Shown: one piece after another, positions 33,768 to 45,590 of the stretch
How the letters are laid out: the number at the start of each line of letters is the position of its first letter
Numbering within the stretch: position 1 is the first letter of the stretch
Assembly (NCBI RefSeq): GCF_000801105.2
Contig: NC_079515.1
Coordinates: 29,287,407 to 29,351,406, forward strand
From: Raphanus sativus
Lineage: Eukaryota > Streptophyta > Magnoliopsida > Brassicales > Brassicaceae
Direction: 5' to 3'
DNA length: 64,000 nucleotides
The notes under the pieces: model-generated
Seen by the model: the letters and a program-made list of their open reading frames with translations, nothing else
Database searches by the model: none
What the model was told of the DNA's origin: nothing
Position numbers and translations under genes: made by a program

Positions 33768-34236
33768 AGAAATTGCCAAAAATATCATTTTCATAGTACC
33801 ACTTTTCATGTTTACACTAACCACTTTTACCACTACTTTTAATGAAAGATTTAGATTTAAAGGTTTAGGATTTAGGGTTAAGATTTGATGTTTTAGGGTT
33901 TAAGGTATATAGTTTAGGGTTTAGAGTTGAGGATTTAGGGTTTAGAGTTGAGGATTTAGGGTTTATAGTTTAAACTTTAGGGTTTAGGGTTTAGGATATT
34001 GAATTTAGGGTATATAGTTTAGGGTTTAGGGTTTAGAGTTGAAGATTTTGGGTTTAGGGTTTAGAATTGGAGGTTTATGATTTAGAATATGGGATTAGAA
34101 TTTTGAAAAGCATATAAAAACAAAGATATAAGAGTTTTTACCATTTTAATAAATAAGGTATTTTTGAAAATGTGTCTTTAGTGGTGGTAAAGATGAATAA
34201 TGGTACCTTGAAAGTGGTATTTTTGAAAATTCCTCT
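33768..34236. mobile_element. Mutator-like MITE carrying degenerate telomere-like repeats
   Basis: Imperfect terminal inverted repeats (left AGAAATTGCCAAAAAT, right-end complement AGAGGAATTTTCAAAAAT, with similarity continuing over ~50 bases including TACCA and CCACTT words) are bordered by a 9-bp duplication ATAATAAAG / ATAATAAAA at 33759-33767 and 34237-34245, the target-duplication length of Mutator-like elements. The interior (33850-34080) is built of TTTAGGGTTTAG and GTTTAGAGTTGAGGA words, that is degenerate plant telomere repeats. There is no coding capacity. Confidence 0.6.
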
Positions 34237-34479
34237 ATAATAAAAGAAAAAAATTGAAAAAATGATGAGAGATGTATATATAAAGTATTAGAGAAAAGTG
34301 TTTTGGCTAGATTCTTCCTCTTATCCCACTACTAATTATTACTAAACTTTACCTCTTATATTATTTTATTAATTTTTACACCTAAACTATATCGTATTGT
34401 GTAATATATTTTTTGTAACAAGGAAGATTTGTTGCAGATATTAGATTACCAATGATCATACTGACATTTCCTCAAAAAG

Positions 34480-35760
34480 AATATTATATTTTTATTTGTG
34501 GAACTCTATGCACATTATTTGAAAATTGATTTGTCATCACTATATTAATTTTTTTGACATTTTTAATTTTGAAAAAAATGATCATATGATATACCAACAA
34601 TGATAACATGATTTAAAATTTATTGTGACATTTACATTTACATTTAATAAGATAATAACTACAGCTCACTATTAATATAACAATAAATAATACAATAATA
34701 GAAATAAAATATAGTAATATTAATTTTACAATATTGTTTAATTATATTTTGTAGTTTATAATTTTTTATTACTAAAAAAATTCTTCAAAATTTATGCAGC
34801 TTTTAAAAATTATAATTTTCTAATCTCAAATACCATTAATTTCTTTCCAATATCTTCAAATTATATAAATATTATTTAGTTTTACGTTATAATTGTATAC
34901 CTAAAAATTATCTATATATATTGAATTTTATAGAATTTGATTTAATGTATTTACACAAAAGAAATCAATAAATATCTTTCCAAATTTTATAATTTTAAAT
35001 ATATACATATATATATATATATATTGAATTTTTATTTTGTCTTAATTTTTACATATAATTAAAATTTAAAATTAAACATTGTAAACAAATAATAAAATTA
35101 TAATTTTTAAATATAACAGAACATTTAAAACTTTTGTTTTTGCACACTGTAATCACATATAACAAAAGTGATTTGCCATATATCATCATTACAATAATTT
35201 TGAAAGAAAAATAATTATATCTCATACTTATAATGATGGCATGGTCTAAAGATAATTCTGATACATACATTTACATTTAATATTGATTTATATTTTCGGT
35301 ATTTTTAAAATATGGTAATAACTCATAGATCATCATTAATATAATAGCATAAATATAATAGAATAATATTTAAAATTTTCAAATTATTATTTACTTTAGT
35401 TTTTGTAATTAAAATATTGGAAATTTTTTGAAAATTCTAATACTAAAACAATTCTTCAAAATTTTATATAGTTTTTTAAAAAATTGTAATCTTCTAATCC
35501 CAATACCATTATTTACTTTTTAATATCTACAAGCTTTAGAAATATTTTTATTTTATGTTTTGATATTTATATACCTAACAGAAATTTCTCTTAATTTATA
35601 GAATTTTATATAATATATTTTAACCAAAAGAAATAGATCGAAAATCCCCTAGACATTGTTTAATAAGTGATATGTCATTTGTTATCTTCATTTGATTTTG
35701 AAAGAAAAATGATGAGATAGCATACTAACAACGATGATGTGGCTTAAAGTTAATTGTAAT
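34480..35760 (+). repeat. degenerate tandem Helitron-family units
   Basis: Three diverged units start near 34500, 35165 and 35645. Each has a GTGATTTG/TTGTCAT word, a TTTTGAAAGAAAAAT.AT tract, an A.GATG..ATGG segment, TTACATTTAAT.TTGATTTATATTTT and GGTAATAACTCAT. The third begins TCCCCTAGACATTG, matching the 5' end of the family at 37452. No coding frame. Confidence 0.5.
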
Positions 35761-35845
35761 ATCTATATTTATATTTAATGTTTATTTATATTTTTATTAT
35801 TATAATAATAGTAGAGATATAAATATAATACTCTATTCGTTCTAA

Positions 35846-36061
35846 CATAGATGATGTTTTGAAAAGTTTGGATGTTTTAAAGTATATGATGTTTGATAAT
35901 TTTATATTGACTTTAATTTTGTTGTAAATCGTGTGAACCAATGATGTTTTATAAGATGATTGGTTGAATTAGTTTTAATTTATATTTTAATGTTACTTTT
36001 TGGAAGAAAATGTATTTCATAATTGTTGTGCTTTCAAACATCAAGTACAAAAGAGGGTGTA
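35846..36061. mobile_element. possible small MITE (~216 bp)
   Basis: The left end (TACTCTATTCGTTCTAACAT...GATGTTTTGAAAG) and the complement of the right end (ACACCCTCTTTTGTACTTGATGTTTGAAAG) form imperfect inverted repeats of ~35 bases. The pattern resembles the common crucifer MITE whose ends read CTCCCTCTGTTTCA...GATGTTTT. The target duplication is unclear. Confidence 0.35.
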
Positions 36062-36744
36062 ATCAAGTATTTTGTAATTATATAATTTTATTACTAAAAC
36101 AATTATTCAAAATTTTATGTAGTTTTTTAAAAAACTTCTAATTTCTTTTTAACATCTAAAGATTTTAGAAATATTTTTTTTTTACATTTTGATAATTGTA
36201 TACCTAACAATTTTTTCTCTTTATTTTATAGAATTTGATTTAATGTATTTGCCCCAAAAAATCAATTAAATATCTTTCCAAAATGATAATTTTAGTATAT
36301 ACATATATTAACAACGATGACATGATTTGAGGTTACTTGTGATATAAAAATATATTGAGATTTTATTTTAGATTATTCTAATGTGATCCAATTTGAGTTG
36401 TTGTGAGTTACATCTCTTGTTTCGAATTTGTCACTTTTTTTAATTTCTCACATTTATTTGCTACAAAAACTATAGATCGTTTGTTTATAGCATGGAAACA
36501 AACTGTTTCATTTGTTTGAATTTATTAGTAATAAGATTTCTTAAATTTTGGTAGACTGAGAACATATATTATTTTTTATCTTATTTTTTTTCTAAAAAAA
36601 TCAATTTGTTTTTATACATTCTTTTAGAATTCTTGTTTTCGACGATGCAAAAAAGAAGAAGAAGTCATTCTCTTATAACAAAAAGTTATTTTAAGTTAGG
36701 TAGGTAGCATGCAAACCTAATACCAATCGTTGCTATTTAGGAAT

Positions 36745-36748
36745 ATAT

Positions 36749-36792
<44 letters not shown>
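36745..36792. repeat. (AT)n microsatellite, palindromic
   Basis: Two AT tracts separated by a phase shift (ATATATAATATAT), likely able to extrude a cruciform. It is followed by TTATTAAAGTAGAATCC, which resembles a Helitron 5' end. Confidence 0.75.
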
Positions 36793-36793
<1 letters not shown>

Positions 36794-37451
36794 AAAGTAG
36801 AATCCTATTTTAAAAGTTTAGGATCATGTTGCTGTATTTCAATATATTTACAAGTCTTTCCCATTGACATTTAATTTAAACTAAAAATAAAATATTTTTT
36901 TTTGAATGAATGTCAAATTAATTCAAACAAAAAAAACCTTTTTACATCATGTGTTACTTGTATTTTATGTTTTTTGCTGAAATTTAAAGTTTACATATGA
37001 AAACTCATCGGTATGAGAATCATGTTTCCATGGCCTTCACATACGACGGTGCCCCAAGCTGTTGCATGCTAGACAGCCGGTTCCTGACCTGTTGGTCAAC
37101 TAAAAATAAAATATTCTCTATAACTATGGTAACTAATAATTTCTATATTTTGTGAATGATAGTAATTTTAATTTTATGTAGATTATACTTTTCATTTAAT
37201 TTGGATATTATTTTTCCATCTATAATATTATTTTAATATCGGATATAAATATATACATGCAAATTAAAAAATATTGTTATGTCATTTTTTTTACATAATA
37301 ATGATATGCCAATTTTGCGTGTTCATTTTTTTAAAAATTATCTTAAAATTAAGTTTTAGATCTAAACATAATTAAAACTACAAACTTATCATAGCTTATT
37401 AGTAATCAGAAAAAGAAAATAATATTTTCATATCAATAATAAAGTTTCCTA

Positions 37452-37786
37452 TCCCCTAGACTATATTTGAGAAGTGATTTTGCCACATGTCTTCTCTACA
37501 ATCATTCTCACAAAAATAATATGACATGGCTACTATAATTGATGACATGGCTTATAGTTTAATATGACATGGACAATTACATATAATGTTAATTTATATT
37601 TTTGGTAAGCTTTTTAAAAATATGGTAATAACTCATATATTACTTTTAATGTCGATTTATATTTTTGGAATTTTTTTTAGAATATGGTAATAACTCATAA
37701 ATCATCATTAAAATAAATATATTCAAATATTGCATTACAAATTTCGAAATATCATTTAATTATATATTTTTAAAAATATTATAAAA
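37452..37786 (+). repeat. Helitron-family repeat unit A (335 bp), with empty target site
   Basis: Starts TCCCCTAGACTATATTTGAG after an A, contains GCCACATGTC, GACATGGCT and GGTAATAACTCAT words. It is followed directly by unit B with the same start at 37787. The position homologous to the Helitron insertion in unit B is between 37586 (A) and 37587 (T), uninterrupted here. Confidence 0.75.
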
Positions 37787-40320
37787 TCCCCTAGACTATA
37801 TTTGAGAAGTGATTTTGCCACATGTCCTCTCTACAATCATTCTCACAAAAATAATATGACATGGCTACTATAATTGATGACATGGCTTATAGTTTAATAT
37901 GACATAGACAATTACATATAACTAGGTGATTTTCCCGTGCTCATGCACGGGTATAAATATTTATAAAGTAAATATATTGTAATAATTTATTAATAGTTTA
38001 ATTTTAGTTTCGATTTTTCTATAATTTATATAAATCATATCATATTGTTTTACTTAGATGTGTGATTTTGGATATGTAATATATTATTAGTTTGATTATA
38101 ACTTTAGTGTATTAGATATCATCAAATTCTTCAAATTCAACTATGGTATTTTTTGTTCAAAATATATTAAAATTATGAATAATTTGTGATTTAATTTGGA
38201 TTGATTTTTCCCTTAGATATGTATATATATTTTAGTAATAATATTACATATATTTTTGAAAATCAAATAAAAAACTTAAGTGTTGGTCTATTCAGAATAC
38301 ATAAATAAATATAACAATAATATTTTGAAATCTCATATATATATGTTTTAAAAAATAAATAAACTGTAACAATTAGTTAGTAATTTATTTTTATTTATTG
38401 GTATGGTTTGAAGCATCCATTAATATATATGTATAAAATAAATAACTATAAAATAATATGTTAATTACTCATTTTGTGAATAAGGTGACATATATTCTTT
38501 TATATTAAAGTATAACTATTTTTATTTTTATTCATCCAATTAGATTGTTTATCGCATCAATTCATTTTTTCATCTTAAATGTGTAAATATATTTTTGCAA
38601 TATTTATAAAATTTGTTATTTTTTATTTTCTTAAAATATTTTAAAAATAAAGAAATAATCAGTAGAAAGTTCCATAAAATAAAATAACGGATAAAAAATT
38701 TAATCTCATAAACGCATATTGGTATTTATAATAATTAAAATATTTTGTAAGTTCTACGTAATATTATAACTTAGATTTATAAAAGTAAACTGAAAATTAT
38801 TTTCAATAATCTTAAATATATTCTTGAATATAATAATTCAGATTTTCTTATGTACTTTTATTATAGGTATATTGGATTGTACAAATATAAGGGAAAAAGG
38901 AAAAAAGCAAACTATATATTAAGTAAAACATAAATTTTTAATTGTGGAAAAATATAATATTTTAGGTTATTAAAAATTTTAGGATTATATTATTTAATTT
39001 TTTTTGTAATTTCTTGTTCAAAATATGCTTGTGATAAAATTAGTTGTCATAAAAATATCAATTAACGTTTTAAAAATAAATATCAGTTCTTATAAATTTT
39101 TATTGAGAAATTATTTTACATAAGTAAGAAAAAATTTATAGACATTTTTAGGTTTTTAATTATAAAATATTAATATTCAATAAATATTATAATAATGAAT
39201 AAACCATTTCAATAATACTAATTAAAATATTATTATTTAACTATAGGTATATTGGTTTATCTAATCAATTTCTTATGTAATTATTTGAGAAAATATATAG
39301 ACATAAGGAAAATATTTTTATTACTTTGGAAATATTTTATATTGGTTAAGGTTATGTTTTAAAAGAAATATCTATTTTACTAAATATCAAAATTATTTTT
39401 GTTAACTTTCCTTTTTTTTTATGAAATCACATTATATATAAATATATTCTCTTATTTTAAATTCGTTTTTTAATTTTAAGATGTTTTAACTATATATGTT
39501 AACTAAAAAGGAAATTTCTAATTAACAGGAATTATTTAAAAAAAGGAAAATCGATTTTAATATAGTAATTATATCTAATATTTTTAATTCATTAAGGGTG
39601 TGATTGTAATCAACCATCGCGAGAGTTAACGTGAGCGCGACACATAGGAAACTGACTTCTCAAATAATATTATAGAGATGTTAATTTATATTTTTGGTAA
39701 GCTTTTTAAAATATGGTAATAACTCATATATTACTTTTAATGTCGATTTATATTTTTGGAATTTTTTTTAGAATATGGTAATAACTCATAAATCATCATT
39801 AAAATAAATATATTCAAATATTGCATTACAAATTTCGAAATATCATTTAATTATATATTTTTAAAAATATTATAAAAATGTATATCAATAAATTTTATTA
39901 CTAATATTTTCAAAAATGTATACAATTTTTTAGAAAATTATAAAAATTTAATCGTAAAATCATTAGTTTCTTATATTTCTACATATTTTATAAATATTTT
40001 TAATTTTAATTTTTGATAATCATGGAATTTTGTACAAATTTATTTAATATATTTAAATAAAATGAATAGATAGAAAAATCTATCTAAGATTATAATTTTA
40101 AATATATACATGCATATTTTAAAATATAATAATAAACAAAATTATTTTTATCCTAATTTTTTTTATTTTTAATTAAATCAAATTTATATTAAAATATTGA
40201 TAATAAAAAGAAAATTTACGACATTAATAACATTTTATTTTAAATATAATTTATATTTATCTGTCAAAAAAATATTTTAATATTTTTTACTGCACATGGT
40301 GCAAGGTGAATAATCTACCT
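37787..40320 (+). mobile_element. Helitron-family repeat unit B, split by a 1757-bp Helitron
   Basis: The first 135 bases (37787-37921) nearly match unit A. After the insertion, 39679-39878 continues exactly where unit A continues (TGTTAATTTATATTTTTGG). Beyond 39878 the unit goes on to about 40320 through sequence also found on the minus strand at 8850-9400, ending near a CTGCACATGGTGCA palindrome. Confidence 0.65.
37922..39678 (-). mobile_element. non-autonomous Helitron, 1757 bp
   Basis: Minus-strand 5' end at 39678: TCTCTATAATATTATTTGAG preceded by A. The 3' end has a perfect 7-bp stem CCCGTGC/GCACGGG (37934-37951, 4-base loop), then AAAATCAC and CTAG. Plus-strand flanks are A (37921) and T (39679). 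Comparison with unit A confirms both borders to the base and shows no target duplication. The interior is AT-rich with a short GC-rich patch (~39620-39650, CGCGAGAG...GAGCGCGAC); no Rep or helicase frame. Confidence 0.85.
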
Positions 40321-41873
40321 ATAAAACTAATTAAATTATTTTGATACAAATTCATAATCAATATGGTAAATACAAATTTCTTATATACTAATTTATTTTA
40401 ATTTTTTTATCTTAATTTTAATGTTCAGTTAAATCAAATTTATATTAAAATATTGATAAGAAAAAAGAAAATTTATAAATTTTTAAACGAAAATACTTTT
40501 ATATATAGTGTAATTCATAATAAGGAAATTTCACAAAATAATCTTGATTTTAAAGTAAAAAAATAATCTTCCCTTTTTAAAAGTAATCTTAACAAATATA
40601 ATATATATTTTTAAAAGTATTAAACATTTTATTTAAATCAATATATTTCTCATATTATTACAAATTAATTTAATTAGCATAAACTAAGATATCTTTAATG
40701 AATAAAATTTAATTTAATCTTTTTATGTTCCCTTTTATATTTTTCAAATAACATGTATGATAAAGAAAATATTTATAAACTTAAACCAAAAATACTTTTA
40801 TATATAGTTTGATTTCATAAAAAGAAAATTTTAGAAAAAAATCTTGATATTAAAATAAAGAATTAATATTCTTTTTTAGAATGTATCGATTATATTTTTA
40901 AGAAATTTTGTACCTATCATCACTTTATTTTATAATTTTATTTGTGATAATTAACATATTCCAAATTACCAAGTACTATGAAATTAACATAGTCATGGGC
41001 TATTTACAAATAGCCAATTCATAAATATATATATACTTCTAAGATGAAAACCAAACTAATGCAATGAATACAATAAATATGATTTGGTTGAATTAGATTA
41101 GAAATAATTATACTTGAATTTAACGGAAATATATAACACAATATACCCCACAAATGAGTAACTAGACCAATCCAAATTATTTTATACAAAGTCAAACATT
41201 AAATAAAAATATTATATTCTGATTTATTCTCAACATTGTACTAAATAAATATGAAATTCTCAAATAATACTACAAATATATTAACCAACTATTACAATTA
41301 AGATGTAACTTTGAATCGATCAACATTTCAGTTTACTTTTACTATTTTATTTTCAAAACAACATATATTAAATTATACATAATCCTACTAAAAATATATA
41401 TACAAATTGAAGGCATGAATCAAACTATATGAAAATAACAAAATTAATCAAAATTTTAATCGGTATAACAAAATATCTTAGTTGAATCGTAAAAAGTAAA
41501 TGTTATCTAATATATCCAAATAATAACCAAACAGTCGAGATATTACATATCCAAAATTATAATCTTATTAAAATAACACAATGTTATTTTAAAAAAACCA
41601 TGCATATTGGTTACAATATAAATAATAGAAAATTTTTAAAAACATATCCAAAATTATAATTTTATTAAAATAACACAATGTTATTTTAAAAAAACCATGT
41701 ATATTGATTACAATATAAATAATAGAAAATTTTTAAAAAAATTTTAAAAAATTTAAGAAATTTTAATTTTTTTAAAAAAATATTAATAAACTATCATAAG
41801 GTAAACAAAATATTATAATATATTTACTTTATAAATATTTATACCCGTGCATGTGCACGGGAAAATCACCTAG
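40321..41873 (+). mobile_element. Helitron 3' end region, plus strand
   Basis: Ends with the stem CCCGTGC/GCACGGG (41844-41861), AAAATCAC and CTAG (41870-41873), then T. The final ~65 bases are the near-exact inverse of the Helitron end at 37922. The upstream limit is unclear; the region contains further AT-rich repeat copies, including a ~95-bp direct repeat (around 41552-41645 and 41641-41740, with AAAATTATAAT.TTATTAAAATAACACAATG). Confidence 0.55.
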
Positions 41874-42124
41874 TTACTATTGTTTCATTTTCTTCAAATG
41901 ACATAATACAAATCTCATTAAAGTCTAAATAAATTTCTTTTAAAATTTATATAATATTAAGAAGTATAAATTATTTAATAAATATTTCAAATTTTTTTTT
42001 GGTTTTCATCGGATTATCTCATATCGGATCTTAGGTTAATAGCGGATTTTTAGTCTTTTACCAGGTTTTCTAAGATTATAATAACAATTCTTTTTATTAA
42101 ATTGAACTTAATTATACACATATC

Positions 42125-42661
42125 AGTGGATTTATCGGTTCTTTGGTGGTCTTTTGTGTCACTGGTATTCTAAGCTTAGGGTGTATACTTCACGGCTGGG
42201 AAGATCAATACTGCCATTTTTCTCCCTGGCATTTGTATGTCAGCTGTAAGCCCACTCTTATTGGATCTTACAAGAATGCTGAGGACGGTCATAAGTGCTA
42301 CCCATACATCCTTGGGTGTGCTATGCATCACATTGACTGCTTCGGAGTGACCAAGGTTGAAGTGGGGCAGAGACTAGCTGATTTTGATTGCACTAAATTA
42401 GTTCCCTTAGATCCTTTCGGTGAGGCAGCAATAATGAGTCACATAGTGAAGGGTGTTCGCAGCATTGCGACACTGGAAGAATCCCTACAGGAGCTTAGGT
42501 TTCACCCTGTTGCCTGCAATTTAGTTCATTATGCTGGACTATTTACATTTATACATGTCTTAACAGGGCAAACACAGTCATGGTTGGTCACCATTCAGTA
42601 ATAATGGTTGATGTTCTGCTCTTCAATGGAAAATGGACAGTGCCGGTGGAGACTTATTTGC
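42125..42661 (+). pseudogene. degenerate papain-like (C1A) cysteine protease fragment
   Basis: A 152-residue frame (42143-42601) with protein-like composition: CYPYILGCAMHHIDCFGV, DFDCTKLVPLDPFGEAAIM, then EESLQELRFHPVACNLVHYAG, which resembles the 'GPVA..I..Y..F' segment of papain-like proteases. A frameshift near 42570 is needed to continue into VGHHSVIMV, which resembles the segment around the catalytic His. The N-terminal half with the catalytic Cys is not visible. Similarity is judged by eye and the family call is tentative; it could be another crucifer-specific family. Confidence 0.35.
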
Positions 42662-43793
42662 CGCCTAAAGCGCACTAATAATGAATGTCCTTAATTACAA
42701 TTAAATTTTTATTGTATTTTGATGATTATGTAAATAAAAATGTGATATATTTGTTGTTTTAATTAAAAAAAAATTTTTTTTTACTGATAAACTTCTAATA
42801 ACTAAAATTTTCAAGCTAGTTCGGTTCAAATAGCATTGATGGTCCATTTTGTTGATTACTAATCTTATATTTTTTGCTGGCATTTTCTATAAGTAAAAAT
42901 AAATGTATGATATGGAAATACATATGATAAAACTATGTTAAGATTTCAATAGAAAATATTATTATAACATCAACATCAAGTTTTCCCTTTGTGAAATGCT
43001 CACAACTTAATTTATGATAATTTGTTTGTTCGAATTTCATAAATTTCTAAAAGTAAAATAAATGTTTTATTCTATAAAATAAATGTTTTATTCTATAATT
43101 AAAATTTATTGACTCAGTCTAGAATTATGTAGAATGTGACAACTAAGCAAATTTACTTAGATAATAATAGTATAGATAATTAAAATTTATTGACTCAGTC
43201 TAGAATTATGTAGAATGTGACAACTAAGCAAATTTACTTAGATAATAATAGTATAGATATATGAAATTATAAAAACATCAACTTATTTATTCTATAACAT
43301 AGAAAAATATCAGCTAATTTTTCTATAGATACAGACTTACAGTACTAATAAATATTTTTACGAGTTGGTTAGGGCGGGAAGAAGACCCAATAGCATCTCC
43401 AGATTCTTATAAGACGGTTTGTAATTAGAGATTTAAAAAGAGAAAGTGTGACAGGAACGTCACTGAGTCTTACGGGTAGAGTCTCACGAGTCTCTCAATC
43501 AATAATCAATAGACTATTTCCCTTCATCTTACCTTATTCTCAAGTTACCTAGCAAGAGCTCTTACACGAGCATAGCTTACGAACGTAACGCTTCTAAGAG
43601 GATCTTTCTTTCTACACGATCTTCTTCTAAGTATTCGTATCCCCATTCTTCGGATCCGCAAGAAGGATCTCTAGTTCGGGAATCTATCTATTTATCACTT
43701 CTCCCGTCTCAGAAAGGAAAAGAAGATCAACAAACTACCAATCGATGAGGAAAAAAGAAAGCTTCTCTCTCCGTTGTTTCAATCCTACGTACC
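42662..43793. other. intergenic DNA upstream of the UPF0725-like gene
   Basis: AT-rich, with a 21-bp tandem pair (AAATAAATGTTTTATTCTAT, ~43057-43097) and an 81-bp tandem duplication (43095-43256). 43350-43793 is less AT-rich, promoter/UTR-like, with CT-rich and TCTTC words before the ATG. Confidence 0.5.
43095..43256. repeat. 81-bp perfect or near-perfect tandem duplication
   Basis: Units 43095-43175 and 43176-43256 both read ATAATTAAAATTTATTGACT... through GATAATAATAGTATAG. The lack of divergence implies a recent event. Confidence 0.9.
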
Positions 43794-45544
43794 ATGGCCG
43801 AAGGGAATTTGCGGAGATCATCTGATGAGTTGATGGAAGATCAGGAGGCTCGGGAGTACTATCGTAAACTGGCGGAATCCAGCGGCGAATCCAACGTAAT
43901 TCTTTCAACTTCTTCTTATTGTTTATATATGCAACATAGTTGTTTATAGGACTGTGGAGGTGATAATTTGTCTGCTTCTAGGGTTTGTTAATTACTAACT
44001 TTTTTTTTTATTGAATGAAGTCTCAGATCGAAAAAAATGTGGCTTTCATCCGTGACCTGATGGAGTATTGGAATAAAGTGCATGAATGCGAGGTAATTTT
44101 TTTGAACTTTTTTTATATTCGTTTGTTGATTTATCTAAGTTTCTAACTGATGATGGATGATAACTTAGGGTTTCGATATCGAGGGTATCGATGCACCACA
44201 AGGAAGTAATCCACTGGTGCGTGTCGACTGCAAAAGGGTCTACAGTCTACAGATATCCTGATTTTGTAGACCTTTACGCTAAGCTTGGACTTCATCATTA
44301 CAACTTGTTGGAGGTAAAAAAAAAAAAAACCATTTATAGTCTGTTCTTTGCTTTGTGCATAACATTCAACTGTTTCTTTTTGATCTCATCAGGGTACAAA
44401 CTTTCAATTCAGTGAGCTAATCAAATACAACATGACATGTAACTGTCTCTCCTCTTACTACATGACTCTCGTTGCCACTGAGCCAGCTACCGGTTTGGTG
44501 CAAACCTTCCAGGCTGAAGTAGCTGAGCAAATCTTTGGCCGAGGTAAACTGCACACTACTGTTCATGTTTTTATAATTGTTTGTTTGATTATAGTCTCAC
44601 TTTGTTTGATTATGATTTTTTTGCTTAGGAAGCTCCGCCATGAAGCCCTTGTTGACGTTTCAGGAGGATCTGGATGAGAGAGTGCTATACAAAGATGAAT
44701 TGTTTGAGTGGCCGTCGGAGGATGCCTTCAACGACAGAAACAGATTTTACAAGGTAATAAGGTTTAGAAGATACAGCATCATCACTTCTTATACTCAATT
44801 ATGATTTGTATGATTATATATTTTGGTTTTCCAGGTTCAGGAAGCAGAGTTGCAAGACAATGACTGGATTTGTCTGTATGTGAAACTTGTCCTAGTTTCA
44901 AAGGATAAAAAGCTCCAAGCCGTAAGTATTTTTTTTTTTTTTTTATATCTGGATACTCATTGATATATATATATATATATGTATATACATTGTTTGTTTG
45001 AAAATTATTGTTGTTGCTGCTGCAGAACCATTTGTCCAAATTGAAGATATTGAAAGTTTGGATAGAAGCTACTGTCGATGAGGTGGAACCGCCAAATGCG
45101 AGACTCAAAGCCAAAAGCGCACTTGGCTACATAACTTTCCGCTTGGCCAGTTGCGGGATTAGAGAGGATATTGAACGCAAGGCTATTGTGAGAAGAGTAA
45201 TCAGTGAGACAGGGAGATTGATCCTGCTTGATGTTTTCACGCCTTTCATGAATAACGATTCTTCCCCTTATCCCTGGCTATCCGGAGATGACTCCTGTAG
45301 ACTTTTCCCGCCTATCACAGATGAAGTGACAAAGATCCCCCCCCTGGATCATTTGTTTCTTCTGCTTGTTTTTGTGTGTTTATGCTATTTGACTATTCTT
45401 TTTTTTTGGTTCAACGACTGTTTAATATCTAAGTATGACACTTTAAGTGTGTTCTTTCTTTTTTCAATAAAAAAAATTCTCGTTCTTATCATATATTACA
45501 ATCCATACATCCGTTCCATTAGTTTCAACTCTTTATCTGTATGA
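43794..45544 (+). pseudogene. UPF0725 (EMB2204-like) family gene, frameshifted
   Basis: Exons recognised: 43794-43895, 44021-44092, 44169-44313, 44393-44543, 44630-44753, 44835-44921, and 45026 onward (frame open to 45544). Family features include SDELMEDQEAREYYRKLAES, DFVDLYAKLGLHHYNLLEGTNFQF, YYMTLVATEPATG..QTFQAEV, LQDNDWICLYVKLVL and LKILKVWIEA. UPF0725/DUF626 proteins are crucifer-specific with unknown biochemistry; one Arabidopsis member is EMB2204. A 7-bp tandem duplication (TCTACAG twice, 44239-44252) in exon 3 shifts the frame and brings a stop within a few codons. Without it exon 3 would be 138 bases and in phase. All splice sites are intact, so the break is recent. The true C terminus is uncertain. 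Confidence 0.75.
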
Positions 45545-45590
45545 TGTTGTCTGGAAAGATGGGCTAGTAATGGTTTATTTCTCTTGACAG

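Noticed and set aside
33850..34080. Possible ancient telomere fusion site from TTTAGGG words
   Set aside because: The repeats sit inside an element with inverted ends and 9-bp flanking duplication, which explains them without chromosome fusion.
34480..40320. CRISPR-like array of spaced repeats
   Set aside because: Units are long, degenerate and directly adjoining without regular spacers, in a plant genome.
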